From Flavobacterium sp. (GTDB taxonomy: Bacteria; Bacteroidota; Bacteroidia; Flavobacteriales; Flavobacteriaceae), in the NCBI GenBank assembly GCA_004296145.1, contig SEBM01000010.1:1-20884 (forward strand): a DNA stretch of 20,884 bases, read 5' to 3'. The first letter of the stretch is position 1; every line of letters begins with the position of its first letter. The notes beneath the pieces are model-generated. The model saw nothing but the letters and a program-made list of their open reading frames with translations, was not told the origin of the DNA and did not search any database. Shown here in pieces: positions 1 to 7,798 of this stretch. A program made the position numbers and the translations under genes.

Positions 1-715
1 CTTTCATCTTGTCTTTATGCTCTTTTTTAATTTCAGTCCATTTTTTATACTGATCCGCATTTACAATAGATTTCATTTTTGCATCATAGGCTTTATGATC
101 TTCTTTCATCTGTTTTTTCATGGCATCTTTTTCAGCGTCAGTTGGTTGTTTGTCTCCTCTGCTTTTTTTAAGCATTGCCATTTTTGTACTTTTGTCAGAT
201 AAAAGTTCACTAACCTTTTTTTGCTGATCTGCATTTAAGTTCAGATCTGTTGTTAATTTCTGCAAATGTTCGGCATCACGTTCTTGTGAGGTTTTAGAAT
301 CTCCTCTATGGTGATCTTTTCCTTTATGATCTTTGTGATCTTTTTTCAGCGCTGTCCATTTTGCATATTGATCAGCATTCAAAATAGCTTTTACTTTTGC
401 ATCGTTTGCTTCTTTTTCAGCTTTCATTTGTTTTTTAAAAGCTTCTTTTTCTTCAGCAGTAGGTTTTGATTTACTGTCTTTTCTGGCATCTCTAAATTTT
501 TCTGCTTTAGCGCTTTTTTCAGCGATAAGCTGTTTGAATTGTTCTTGTTGCTTTTTATCCAGATTCAATTCAGAAGTTAGCTTTTGTAAATGCTTTTCAT
601 TTCGTTGCTCCGGAGTTAATTTTTCTTTTTGATCCTGCGCCGGTTTCTGATTAACGTCTTGTGCAAAACTTACCATTCCAACGAACAATAAAGCTGCGAT
701 AAATATTTTTTTCAT
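1..715 (-). CDS. Exported Spy/CpxP-like protein with two repeat units (3' end cut by window edge)
   Basis: The frame is open from ATG at 715 to the left edge: 238 codons with no stop. Residues 1-18 form a signal peptide ending in SFA before Gln-Asp. The mature part is very charged and holds two copies of a roughly 95-residue unit, about residues 35-128 and 145-238. Each copy reads LQKLT-(S/T)(E/D)L-NL, then QQ, a Lys-rich helix, a PT-x-AEK segment, KKQM, and finally DQY-x-KW. The pattern resembles the periplasmic LTxxQ (Spy/CpxP) and DUF4890-like helical proteins; that placement is by eye. A His-rich linker (four His in residues 127-136) joins the units. The paralogue at 868-1305 has one unit and continues only a few residues past the matching point, so the stop is probably just outside the window. 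An ECF-type promoter lies 29 nt upstream. A stress-related periplasmic chaperone role is inferred. Confidence 0.85.
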   Translation of the reverse strand, partial: MKKIFIAALLFVGMVSFAQDVNQKPAQDQKEKLTPEQRNEKHLQKLTSELNLDKKQQEQFKQLIAEKSAKAEKFRDARKDSKSKPTAEEKEAFKKQMKAEKEANDAKVKAILNADQYAKWTALKKDHKDHKGKDHHRGDSKTSQERDAEHLQKLTTDLNLNADQQKKVSELLSDKSTKMAMLKKSRGDKQPTDAEKDAMKKQMKEDHKAYDAKMKSIVNADQYKKWTEIKKEHKDKMK

Positions 716-743
716 TTTGTTTATTTTTAAAAGGTTTACAGCA

Positions 744-774
744 ATTAGACTTCAATAGGTTTAGTAAGTTTAAT
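744..774 (-). promoter_or_regulatory. ECF-sigma-type promoter of the two-unit Spy-like gene
   Basis: On the minus strand ATTAAACTT (774-766) is followed after exactly 16 nt by TCTAAT (749-744). This matches the AAC...TCTRA layout of extracytoplasmic-function sigma promoters such as E. coli sigmaE. The 3' end of the -10 box is 29 nt from the ATG, leaving a leader of about 20 nt. The same boxes with the same spacing precede the paralogue at 868-1305, although the sequence between the boxes differs. No sigma factor gene is visible in the window. Confidence 0.5.
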
Positions 775-842
775 GGGATTATGAGATTTGTCTTTTATTT
801 AACACAAACTATTAAGAAAAATATAATAAGGCTGAAAATAAA

Positions 843-864
843 AAAGAGGCTTAATAGCCTCTTT
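843..864 (-). terminator. Intrinsic terminator of the single-unit Spy-like gene
   Basis: A perfect 8-bp stem (AAAGAGGC/GCCTCTTT) with a 6-nt loop begins 4 nt after the stop codon at 868. On the minus strand it is followed by a T-rich run (TTTATTTTC). It separates the two paralogues, so each probably has its own transcript. Confidence 0.8.
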
Positions 865-867
865 AAT

Positions 868-1305
868 TTATTGATTCTCTCTGCGTTCTTTCATTTTATC
901 TTTGATCTTGTCTTTTTTTTCTGCCTGTAGCGTTTTCCATTTTGTGTACTGGTCTTCTTTTAAGATTGATTTCATTTTAGCATCATTAGAAGCAACTTCA
1001 TCTTCCATTTGTTTTTTAAAAGCCGCTTTTTCTTCAGCAGTTGGTTTTACGTTACTGTCTTTATTTGCTTTTCTTGCTTCTCTGAATTTTTCTGCCTTAG
1101 CACTTCTTTCTGCTAAAAGTTGTTTTACCTGAGCTTGCTGATTCGCATCTAAACTCAATTCGGTAGTTAATTTTTGCAATTGTTTTTCGCTACGTTGTTC
1201 CGGAGTCATTTTTTCTCTTGGTTCGCGTGCCGGTTTTTGATCCATGTCTTGTGCAAAACTTGCTACTCCAACAAATAGCATAGCTGCGATAAATAATTTT
1301 TTCAT
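868..1305 (-). CDS. Exported Spy/CpxP-like (LTxxQ/DUF4890-like) protein, single unit
   Basis: The protein has 145 residues, with a signal peptide (1-18) ending SFA before Gln-Asp. The mature part is one Lys/Glu-rich helical unit: MTPEQR near residue 33, LQKLTTELSL at 43-52, a QQAQVKQLL helix, PTAEEKAAFKKQM, DAKMKSIL, DQYTKW, and a basic tail. No enzyme motifs are visible. Small all-helical periplasmic proteins of this type (Spy, CpxP) act as chaperones or envelope-stress modulators in other bacteria; applying that here is inference. It is a tandem paralogue of the gene at 1-715, and signal peptides, unit sequence and upstream control region all match. It has its own ECF-type promoter and its own terminator. 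The start was chosen because the signal peptide begins at this Met. Confidence 0.9.
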   Translation of the reverse strand: MKKLFIAAMLFVGVASFAQDMDQKPAREPREKMTPEQRSEKQLQKLTTELSLDANQQAQVKQLLAERSAKAEKFREARKANKDSNVKPTAEEKAAFKKQMEDEVASNDAKMKSILKEDQYTKWKTLQAEKKDKIKDKMKERRENQ

Positions 1306-1330
1306 GATTTGTTTTTTAAAGGTTATGTCG

Positions 1331-1361
1331 ATTAGACTTTTTGAAATTCATTAGGTTTAAT
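1331..1361 (-). promoter_or_regulatory. ECF-sigma-type promoter of the single-unit Spy-like gene
   Basis: On the minus strand ATTAAACCT (1361-1353), 16 nt, then TCTAAT (1336-1331), ending 26 nt before the ATG at 1305. Boxes and spacing equal those at 744-774. No TAnnTTTG housekeeping -7 motif was found near this start, which favours an alternative sigma factor. Confidence 0.5.
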
Positions 1362-1371
1362 TCAATAACAG

Positions 1372-1645
1372 GAATTGTAAATTATTTAACAAATTGAGAT
1401 ACAATCTCTAATGTTTATGTTCTTACTACAACGCAAAATAAAATGCGTTTGGTATGTAAGAATAAAAGGAATGGAAAAATGAAGCTTAAATTTGACTTTA
1501 ATAATTGTAAATATTTAATTGTGAGTATTTTAATTAATTATTTTTTTAACTTTATACAATATTATTCTTATTCCTTGTAAGATAATTAATGGTTTCCTGA
1601 CATTCAGTAATAGATTTTCTAAAACATAATTTAATACTAGTTACT
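1372..1645. other. Divergent intergenic region without a gene
   Basis: AT-rich spacer between the minus-strand Spy-like gene and the plus-strand transporter gene. It holds the hairpin at 1420-1462 and a possible but distant plus-strand -7 motif, TAAATTTG, about 150 nt before the transporter start. No convincing ORF was found on either strand. Confidence 0.5.
1420..1462. other. Imperfect 16-bp hairpin of unknown role
   Basis: TTCTTACTACAACGCA (1420-1435) pairs with 1444-1462 over 16 bp with three bulged bases on the right arm and an 8-nt A-rich loop. Neither strand has a following T run, so it is not an ordinary terminator. It could be an operator, an RNA element or a decayed repeat. Confidence 0.4.
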
Positions 1646-3115
1646 ATGGCAAATCTTTCCCAATCGCATCGGATTCTCTTTTTAAATACGCTGGCTTTTG
1701 CAATTTGTTTTGCGTGCTGGACACTCAACGGAGTTTTAGTGACTTTTCTGGTCGACAAAGAAATTTTTGACTGGAATGTAGTTCAGATTGGATGGCTTTT
1801 AGGAATTCCGGTTCTTACAGGTTCAATTATGAGATTGCCAATGGGAATTTTAACAGACAAATTCGGAGGAAGGATTGTACATTCTGCTTTATTGATTTTA
1901 GCTTCAATACCTTTATTTTTATTGCCTTTTGCCACTTCATTTACAGTCTTTGCTATTTTAAGTTTTTTGTTTGGAATGGTTGGTACCAGTTTTGCAGTTG
2001 GCGTGGCTTCGACTTCTGTCTGGTATCCAAAAGAGTGGCAGGGAAGGGCTTTGGGAATCTTCGGAATGGGAACTGCAGGTGCCTCAATAACACCTTTTTT
2101 AGCGCCATCATTACTGAGTAAATTTTCAGAAAGCGATCCTCTAAACGGATGGAAATGGATTCCTGTTATTTACGGTTCGGCTTTGCTTTTGATGGGAATC
2201 GTATTTTTGATTTTTGCTAAAAATAAGAAAGTCGAAGCACAGTCAAAATCAGTAAATCAATTGCTGCAACCTCTAAAAAGTGTTCGTGTCTGGCGTTTTG
2301 GAACCTATTATTTTCTGGTATTCGGATCATTTGTAACCTTTTCACAATGGCTGTTGCCAAATTTTATGAATGTATATCATACGACTTTAATTTTAGGCGG
2401 AATATTTACCTCTTGTTTTAGTCTTCCGGCTGGAGTGGTTCGTGCATTTGGAGGTTTTTTGTCGGATAAATTCGGTGCGAGAAAAGTAATGTACTGGGTT
2501 TTGAGTTCTTCTGTTATCCTTAGCTTTTTGTTATTATTTCCAAAAATGGACATTACCACTTCCGGCAGTGGTTTATTGGCAGGTAAAGCCGGAACAGTCA
2601 CCAAAGTGGCTCCTGATAAAATCACCATTGAAGACAAAGAATATGCAATAAGTCAGAAAGACGAAAATGCAGTTCACAGTAAATTTTTCCCTTCCAAAAA
2701 AACATGGCAGGAAGTTGTTGTGGCCGAAAATCAAAAAGTGCAGAAAAAAGAATTACTGGCAGAAGGAATTACACAAATTCACTTTGAAGCTAATATGTGG
2801 GTGTATTTGGTTCTCGTTATTTTAATTGGAATTTCGTGGGGAATTGGCTCCGCTGCAGTATTCAAACATATTCCGGATTATTTTCCTAATGAAGTGGGTG
2901 TAATTGGCGGAATGGTCGGACTCCTGGGCGGTTTAGGCGGTTTCTTCGGGCCTATTATTTTTGGTTATTTATTGTCTTTCACCGGATTCTGGACAAGTTC
3001 ATGGTTTTTTATTCTTGTATTATCGCTGACTTGTTTAATTTGGATGCATCGTGTTATTGTAAAAATGACGAAAGAAAAATTGCCTGAAATGTCAAAAGAA
3101 TTCGATCGTAAATAA
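1646..3115 (+). CDS. narK: NarK-family nitrate/nitrite MFS transporter with periplasmic insertion
   Basis: The protein has 489 residues and about 12 membrane segments. MFS motif A occurs twice in cytoplasmic loops: LTDKFGGR (69-76) after TM2 and LSDKFGARK (272-280) after TM8. The two Gly-rich NarK/Nrt signatures are GMGTAGASITPFLAP (140-154, TM5) and GGMVGLLGGLGGFFGP (421-436, TM11). The two substrate-binding Arg expected in this family fit R63 in TM2 and R266 in TM8. It would import nitrate or exchange nitrate and nitrite across the inner membrane; the direction cannot be told from sequence. An extra segment of about 80 residues (302-382) sits between TM9 and TM10, on the periplasmic side by topology. 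No nitrate reductase gene lies in the window. ldhA follows 68 nt downstream, so co-transcription is possible. Confidence 0.9.
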   Translation: MANLSQSHRILFLNTLAFAICFACWTLNGVLVTFLVDKEIFDWNVVQIGWLLGIPVLTGSIMRLPMGILTDKFGGRIVHSALLILASIPLFLLPFATSFTVFAILSFLFGMVGTSFAVGVASTSVWYPKEWQGRALGIFGMGTAGASITPFLAPSLLSKFSESDPLNGWKWIPVIYGSALLLMGIVFLIFAKNKKVEAQSKSVNQLLQPLKSVRVWRFGTYYFLVFGSFVTFSQWLLPNFMNVYHTTLILGGIFTSCFSLPAGVVRAFGGFLSDKFGARKVMYWVLSSSVILSFLLLFPKMDITTSGSGLLAGKAGTVTKVAPDKITIEDKEYAISQKDENAVHSKFFPSKKTWQEVVVAENQKVQKKELLAEGITQIHFEANMWVYLVLVILIGISWGIGSAAVFKHIPDYFPNEVGVIGGMVGLLGGLGGFFGPIIFGYLLSFTGFWTSSWFFILVLSLTCLIWMHRVIVKMTKEKLPEMSKEFDRK

Positions 3116-3141
3116 AAAATAATTAAATTAGAGTTACCAGA

Positions 3142-3160
3142 GATTCTAAAATATAGAATC
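3142..3160. promoter_or_regulatory. Perfect palindrome between narK and ldhA
   Basis: GATTCTA (3142-3148), 5-nt AT spacer, TAGAATC (3154-3160). It lies 24 nt before the ldhA start and has no T run after it. It may be a binding site for a dimeric regulator or a small mRNA hairpin. It does not match the FNR/CRP consensus. Confidence 0.35.
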
Positions 3161-3183
3161 AAATCCATATAAAATATTTATTT

Positions 3184-4200
3184 ATGAATTCTACTTCAGT
3201 TTCTGCCAAAATTGCCTTTTTTTCGACACAGCCTTACGATAAGACATTCTTTAATAAATACAATGAGTTTGATTTTGAATTAGACTTTTTCGAAACACAA
3301 CTCAACCCCCAGACTGTAACTTTGATTCAGGATTGTGCCATTGTTTGTGTTTTTGTCAATGATATTGTCAATGAAGCGGTGATAAAACAATTAGCAGAAA
3401 AAAACGTAAAAATTATTGCCTTGCGTTGTGCAGGTTTTAATAATGTCGATCTAGAAGCGGCAAAAAAATACAATATAAATGTCTGTCGTGTTCCGGCTTA
3501 TTCTCCGCAAGCTGTCGCAGAACATGCCATGGCAATGATTTTGACCTTAAACAGAAAAACACATAAAGCGTATAACAGAGTTCGCGAACAAAATTTCGCC
3601 TTAAACGGATTATTAGGTTTTGATTTATTCGGAAAAACGATCGGAATTATCGGAACCGGAAATATTGGTAAAGCTTTCGCTAAAATTGCATTAGGTTTTG
3701 GTTGCAAAGTCCTGGCGTATGACATTGTTGAAAATGACGAAATGATAAAAGACGGAGTTTCTTTTGTTGGTTTAGAAGATATTTTTAAATCGAGTGACAT
3801 TATTTCACTTCATTGTCCTTTAAATGATCAGACCAAACATGTTATCAATACAACGTCGATTTCTTTTATGAAAGAAAATGTTATGATAATCAACACCAGC
3901 CGTGGCGCATTAATTGAAACGTCAGCAGTTATAGAAGGTTTGAAAGAAGGAAAAATTGGTTATTTGGGAATTGATGTTTACGAACAGGAAGAGAAATTGT
4001 TTTTCAGAGATCTTTCTGCAGATATTATTCAGGACGATAATATTCAGCGATTAATGAGTTTTCCGAATGTTTTGGTAACGGCACATCAGGCATTTTTTAC
4101 TAATGAAGCGCTTACGCAAATTGCTTTGGTGACTTATAATAATATCAAATCGCTGCTGTCTGAAAATGATATTGAAAATAAAGCGGCGTTATTGGTGTAG
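3184..4200 (+). CDS. ldhA: D-lactate dehydrogenase (D-2-hydroxyacid dehydrogenase family)
   Basis: The protein has 338 residues, the usual length for NAD-dependent D-lactate dehydrogenase, which reduces pyruvate to D-lactate in the cytoplasm. The Rossmann dinucleotide motif is GTGNIG (157-162). The catalytic residues of the family fit Arg240 (in NTSRG), Glu269 (in DVYEQEE) and His301 (in AHQAFF). The RCAGFNNVD segment (81-89) and YSPQAVAEHA (106-115) are typical of the D-LDH branch rather than of phosphoglycerate or formate dehydrogenases. It follows the nitrate/nitrite transporter on the same strand, a pairing consistent with low-oxygen metabolism, though a functional link is inferred. A perfect palindrome lies 24 nt before the start. 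Confidence 0.92.
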   Translation: MNSTSVSAKIAFFSTQPYDKTFFNKYNEFDFELDFFETQLNPQTVTLIQDCAIVCVFVNDIVNEAVIKQLAEKNVKIIALRCAGFNNVDLEAAKKYNINVCRVPAYSPQAVAEHAMAMILTLNRKTHKAYNRVREQNFALNGLLGFDLFGKTIGIIGTGNIGKAFAKIALGFGCKVLAYDIVENDEMIKDGVSFVGLEDIFKSSDIISLHCPLNDQTKHVINTTSISFMKENVMIINTSRGALIETSAVIEGLKEGKIGYLGIDVYEQEEKLFFRDLSADIIQDDNIQRLMSFPNVLVTAHQAFFTNEALTQIALVTYNNIKSLLSENDIENKAALLV

Positions 4201-4261
4201 AAAAAGCTGGCTTTTAGTTTTTATTATCTGTAAATTTAAGTTACAAATTAAAAACGAAATC

Positions 4262-4858
4262 ATGAAAAGCAAAATAATAATAGCCATAAGTATTCTGGCA
4301 TTATGTTCCTGTCAAAATAAAAACGAATCAAAAAACATTATCAAAACAATTGTTCAGGACACTTTGTCTAAAACATTGGGAGGAACAGCAGATTTAAGTG
4401 AAGTTTCCACAAAAGATGATAAAGCAGTAGAATTAATTAGAAAACAACTGCAAGTTTTATTAAAGAACGATTTAACGGCAATGAAAAAAGAAGATCGTTT
4501 TTTCTATTACGAAGCTTTCGATTTGAACAACGACAAAAAAAATGAATATTTTATTGGTTTCTCTAATTCCTATTTCTGCGGAAGCGGAGGTTGCTCCGGA
4601 TATATTTTGAATAACGACGGAAGTTTAATCAATAAATTCACTGTAACCGATTTTCCGATTCTTGTAACAACTTCAGCAACTGAAAAATTTTATAATCTCT
4701 TAATGAAAAGCAATGGAGTGTATCATTTAGTAAAAATAAAAAACGGAAAATATCCATCAAATCCTTCTGTCGAAGAAATGTGGAAAGGAGAAGTTCCAAA
4801 AGAAACCACAAAAGCTTTGGATATCTACGATAAGAAAATGGAGAAGTATTCTTTTTAA
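4262..4858 (+). CDS. Putative lipoprotein with Ca-binding-like acidic loop
   Basis: The frame is open from 4166, inside ldhA, but the ATG at 4262 is preferred because it begins a lipoprotein signal peptide, MKSKIIIAISILALCSC, with the lipid-modified Cys at residue 17. The protein has 198 residues. The mature part begins Asn/Lys-rich, then holds FDLNNDKKNEYFIGF. This is an acidic loop (D-x-N-x-D-x-x-x-E) like those of EF-hand and FG-GAP-type repeats that report on 'data' strands. A GSGGCSGY turn follows with a nearby second Cys (SYFCGSGGC). I do not recognise the family. It ends about 60 nt from the convergent VIT-protein gene; the 33-nt palindrome between them probably ends both transcripts. 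Confidence 0.75.
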   Translation: MKSKIIIAISILALCSCQNKNESKNIIKTIVQDTLSKTLGGTADLSEVSTKDDKAVELIRKQLQVLLKNDLTAMKKEDRFFYYEAFDLNNDKKNEYFIGFSNSYFCGSGGCSGYILNNDGSLINKFTVTDFPILVTTSATEKFYNLLMKSNGVYHLVKIKNGKYPSNPSVEEMWKGEVPKETTKALDIYDKKMEKYSF

Positions 4859-4863
4859 AAACG

Positions 4864-4896
4864 AAACCCGACAGGTTTTTAAAACCTGTCGGGTTT
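4864..4896. terminator. 33-nt perfect palindrome, copy 1 (bidirectional terminator / dispersed repeat)
   Basis: Arms AAACCCGACAGGTTTT and AAAACCTGTCGGGTTT around one central T. It lies between two convergent genes, so it can terminate both; the minus strand continues with a T-rich tract. An identical copy lies at 9312-9344, and the asymmetric flank GAATAT on the right is also shared. Confidence 0.8.
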
Positions 4897-4920
4897 GAAT
4901 ATTAATGAACTTTCTAATTT

Positions 4921-7713
4921 CTAAAATTCAAATTCTCCAATTAGAATTTTACTGTCGCTTTCGCGCTTGTTTTCTTTTTGACTTTGGAAAACAGCAATTT
5001 TTCGCTCTTGTGTACCATCAGAATAGTGGAGGAACACTTCTGCCATTACGGTCGTTGGACCGGAAAGAATGTTTTGTCTCTCACCAAAAAAATTAGTTTT
5101 GATTTTATATTTTCCTTTAATTGCTTTTTTAAGTAAAAACTGTTCAGGACCAAAACCCTGAGTAAAATCGTTACTTAATCTTCCTCCAATTTCTGTAGAT
5201 TTATGTGAATAAGAACAATCTTCTCCTCTTGGATCAGTAACCCAAAGATCGATATCGGTATTGTCTTTATTCCAGTTAATAACAATGCGGATATCTACCG
5301 GAAGATTTGCTTTTAGACGATCATCTACTTTGCTTGCATCAACATTTTTGTTTTGGCTCAGAATATTATTGATTTCCATAATCAAAATCTCTTCAATACC
5401 GTTGTCTCTCACAGAAATCTCATCCGTATATTCCTGATAAAGCATAGATTTATACACATTAAGAGCTTCCTGAGGTTTTTTGTTGTCAACCAACGCTAAT
5501 GCATAATCTCTGTGACTTTGAGCATCAAATGGTCTCCATTCCATAATCTTTTGGGTAATCCATAATTCTTTTTCATAATTACCTCGCTGCTTCAATAAAT
5601 AAGAAATCGTCTTGTATAATTCTTCATTTTCCAAATCAAGTTCTGCTAATGTGCTTAAAACTTTTAGAGAAAGAACTTTGTCGCCTTTTTTGAATAGCAG
5701 TTTAGAGACATCAAAATAATAGGTTACTTGTTTTTCATACTTTGGACGATTTTCAAGATATTTCTGGTAAATCAATTCAGGTGACTGTAAAGATTGAAAA
5801 TCTTTCATATACTCCTGATTGCTTTCGACCTCTACTAAGGTTATTTTACCTGTAGATTTTTTATCGTTACCCACGTAGCTTTCATTTGCAACTTCGTCAG
5901 CTGCTGCTGACGATGATTCTCTTTTCGACTGCTTGCTAATTGTTGGATATTCTTTTTTTGCTGAAGGCTTAAATTCACTATTCCACCAGGTTGACAGTTC
6001 TCGTGTTTTATCAAAGGCTTTGGACAGAAGATTTTTTCTTTGCTCTAAAATTTGTTTTTTATTTTGCGAAACAATTTTGTTGTATTGTGATAATAATTCC
6101 TCTGGAGGCGTGATGCCAAAACGTACATAATCATTAACATCATCTAATACGATAAGACTTGTATTCTTGCTTACTACACCAAACTGCTCGCTCAGATTTC
6201 TGATTTCATCGCTGTTTTGTGTTGAATTAAGCTCAAGATCATTGATTTTTCGTTGTGCCCAAAATTTCGCAAGAGGCCAATTATCTACTTGTACAGCATT
6301 ATTGAAATCTACAGGTACTTCAAATTTTTTATTTCCTACTGAAAAAACAGCAGTAAGTTTGCTCAAATTTGAAGATGAAATTCCAAAGATGTTAACTGGC
6401 TCGTTTACTGCAGTTCCAACATTTGGAAACAACTCCTTAAGAGTATTGGTTTCTTTGAAACCTAAAAAGATAATAGGAAGTCTTTTATAGGTTTTTAAGG
6501 CAGATTGCGTATCTAATTCGTTAAGATTGATAAAATTCCCTCCTGATTGTGATGCTAAAAGTTTAAGCAGATTGAAATCTGAAGTTGGTGTGCAAGTTAT
6601 AGTGTTGACCGGTTTGTTGAATTTTAAAGTTAAATCACCAAAATTTGAAATTCCGTCAGAAAATAAAAGATATTCGTCTGTTTGCGAAATTTCTTTTAAA
6701 GCACTGAAATCAGTTCCGCCATCATATTTCAGATTAAGAATTCTGTCTTTTAATGCATTCCAGTTTCCTCCTGAAACAGTAAATTCTTCTGTTTTTTCGA
6801 GAACATTATTTAAAAGAACAAAAGAGACTGCAACATCTTTGTTATCTAAAAAATAAGCAGTAAGAAAGTCTAGTTCTTTTTGATGATCTCTCTTTGATCC
6901 GCTGAATGAATTATCCCAGATAAGAGCAATTCTTTGAGATTTTGCTTTTTCCTTTACAGGGAAATCCATCGAAACACCTGCAGCAAAATAAGATTTGTCG
7001 TCAGAAGCTTTTTGAAGCATCACACTCGAAGACTCGTTTACTTTTGGAAGACTTATTTTAAGACTTTCATTTGGCGTAAAATTTCTTTTATAAATTTCAG
7101 CAACCCATTGATTTCCTTTTTTCTGAAAAGCAAAACTTCCATCTGGATTCTCCGTAATTTTAGGAGTTGCCAGACTTTCATTAACGAATACCTTCAGATG
7201 AAATTTCGGGATATTAACTGCATTTGCAAAATTTAAAAAATACTGATAATCAGTAGCCGAATTTTTTAATTCCTGATTATATGTAATCTGAATCATTCTG
7301 ACATCTTGAGCCAGAATCGGAAAAATTCTAATTCTAAAATTATTTCCGCTTACTTTTTCAATAATACCAGGATCTACATTTCTCTTTTCAATACTTTCAA
7401 ATACTTCTTTTGCTCGTTCTTTTGGAACAGGAACTGCTTCTCTTAAACTCCCGTTAATATCTAAGGCATAACCGCTTATAGTTACTCCTTCTGGCAATGG
7501 AAGCGTAAAATTTCCTTCCAGAGTTCGGTCACTATAGTTATGAAATAAATAAGTTGCTGTTGTTGTTGCAAGATTTCCTAAAATTTTGGTTTCAATTTCT
7601 ACATCCTGCAAGGTTACTGGATTTTTTTTCTGGTTTTCAACATCCAGAGTTGGAATCTGTGAAAAAACGGCACCACAGAACAGCAGTGCACAAATACTAA
7701 AAAATTTATTCAT
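4921..7713 (-). CDS. Exported VIT - VWA - TPR - DUF2135 protein
   Basis: The protein has 930 residues. A signal peptide (1-18, VFS before Gln) leads into a VIT domain (vault protein/inter-alpha-trypsin inhibitor type, about 25-165), with typical SDRTLEGNFTLPLPEG and GYALDINGS strands. A von Willebrand A-like domain follows (about 260-410) with a complete metal-site set: DNSFS (267-271), Thr334 in GGTDF and Asp353 in LLFSDG. A Ser/Lys-rich linker lies near 590-620, TPR-like helices at about 645-790, and a DUF2135-type beta domain at the end (about 803-930, with VINWNKDNTDIDLWVTDPRGE). Such proteins probably bind other envelope proteins through the VWA metal site; no substrate is known to me. 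The protease gene lies 85 nt upstream on the same strand. The stop is TAG. Confidence 0.88.
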   Translation of the reverse strand: MNKFFSICALLFCGAVFSQIPTLDVENQKKNPVTLQDVEIETKILGNLATTTATYLFHNYSDRTLEGNFTLPLPEGVTISGYALDINGSLREAVPVPKERAKEVFESIEKRNVDPGIIEKVSGNNFRIRIFPILAQDVRMIQITYNQELKNSATDYQYFLNFANAVNIPKFHLKVFVNESLATPKITENPDGSFAFQKKGNQWVAEIYKRNFTPNESLKISLPKVNESSSVMLQKASDDKSYFAAGVSMDFPVKEKAKSQRIALIWDNSFSGSKRDHQKELDFLTAYFLDNKDVAVSFVLLNNVLEKTEEFTVSGGNWNALKDRILNLKYDGGTDFSALKEISQTDEYLLFSDGISNFGDLTLKFNKPVNTITCTPTSDFNLLKLLASQSGGNFINLNELDTQSALKTYKRLPIIFLGFKETNTLKELFPNVGTAVNEPVNIFGISSSNLSKLTAVFSVGNKKFEVPVDFNNAVQVDNWPLAKFWAQRKINDLELNSTQNSDEIRNLSEQFGVVSKNTSLIVLDDVNDYVRFGITPPEELLSQYNKIVSQNKKQILEQRKNLLSKAFDKTRELSTWWNSEFKPSAKKEYPTISKQSKRESSSAAADEVANESYVGNDKKSTGKITLVEVESNQEYMKDFQSLQSPELIYQKYLENRPKYEKQVTYYFDVSKLLFKKGDKVLSLKVLSTLAELDLENEELYKTISYLLKQRGNYEKELWITQKIMEWRPFDAQSHRDYALALVDNKKPQEALNVYKSMLYQEYTDEISVRDNGIEEILIMEINNILSQNKNVDASKVDDRLKANLPVDIRIVINWNKDNTDIDLWVTDPRGEDCSYSHKSTEIGGRLSNDFTQGFGPEQFLLKKAIKGKYKIKTNFFGERQNILSGPTTVMAEVFLHYSDGTQERKIAVFQSQKENKRESDSKILIGEFEF

Positions 7714-7798
7714 AATTAATAATTGCGATTTTTTATTTTTATTTTGAAATGTAAAAAACGATTAGTTTTAAAACTCTCTATTTTTTGAATTTCTCAAA

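Noticed and set aside
1792..2121. 109-residue overlapping frame inside narK
   Set aside because: It is the +1-type shadow of a conserved transporter gene with no start signal or family features.
4202..4215. AAAAGC/GCTTTT as ldhA terminator
   Set aside because: The loop would be only 2 nt, and the stem is short and AT-rich, so it is unlikely to work as such.
4166..4261. Longer N-terminus for the lipoprotein at 4262
   Set aside because: The extra 32 residues overlap the ldhA end and destroy the lipoprotein signal; the ATG at 4262 gives a typical signal with a Cys at 17.
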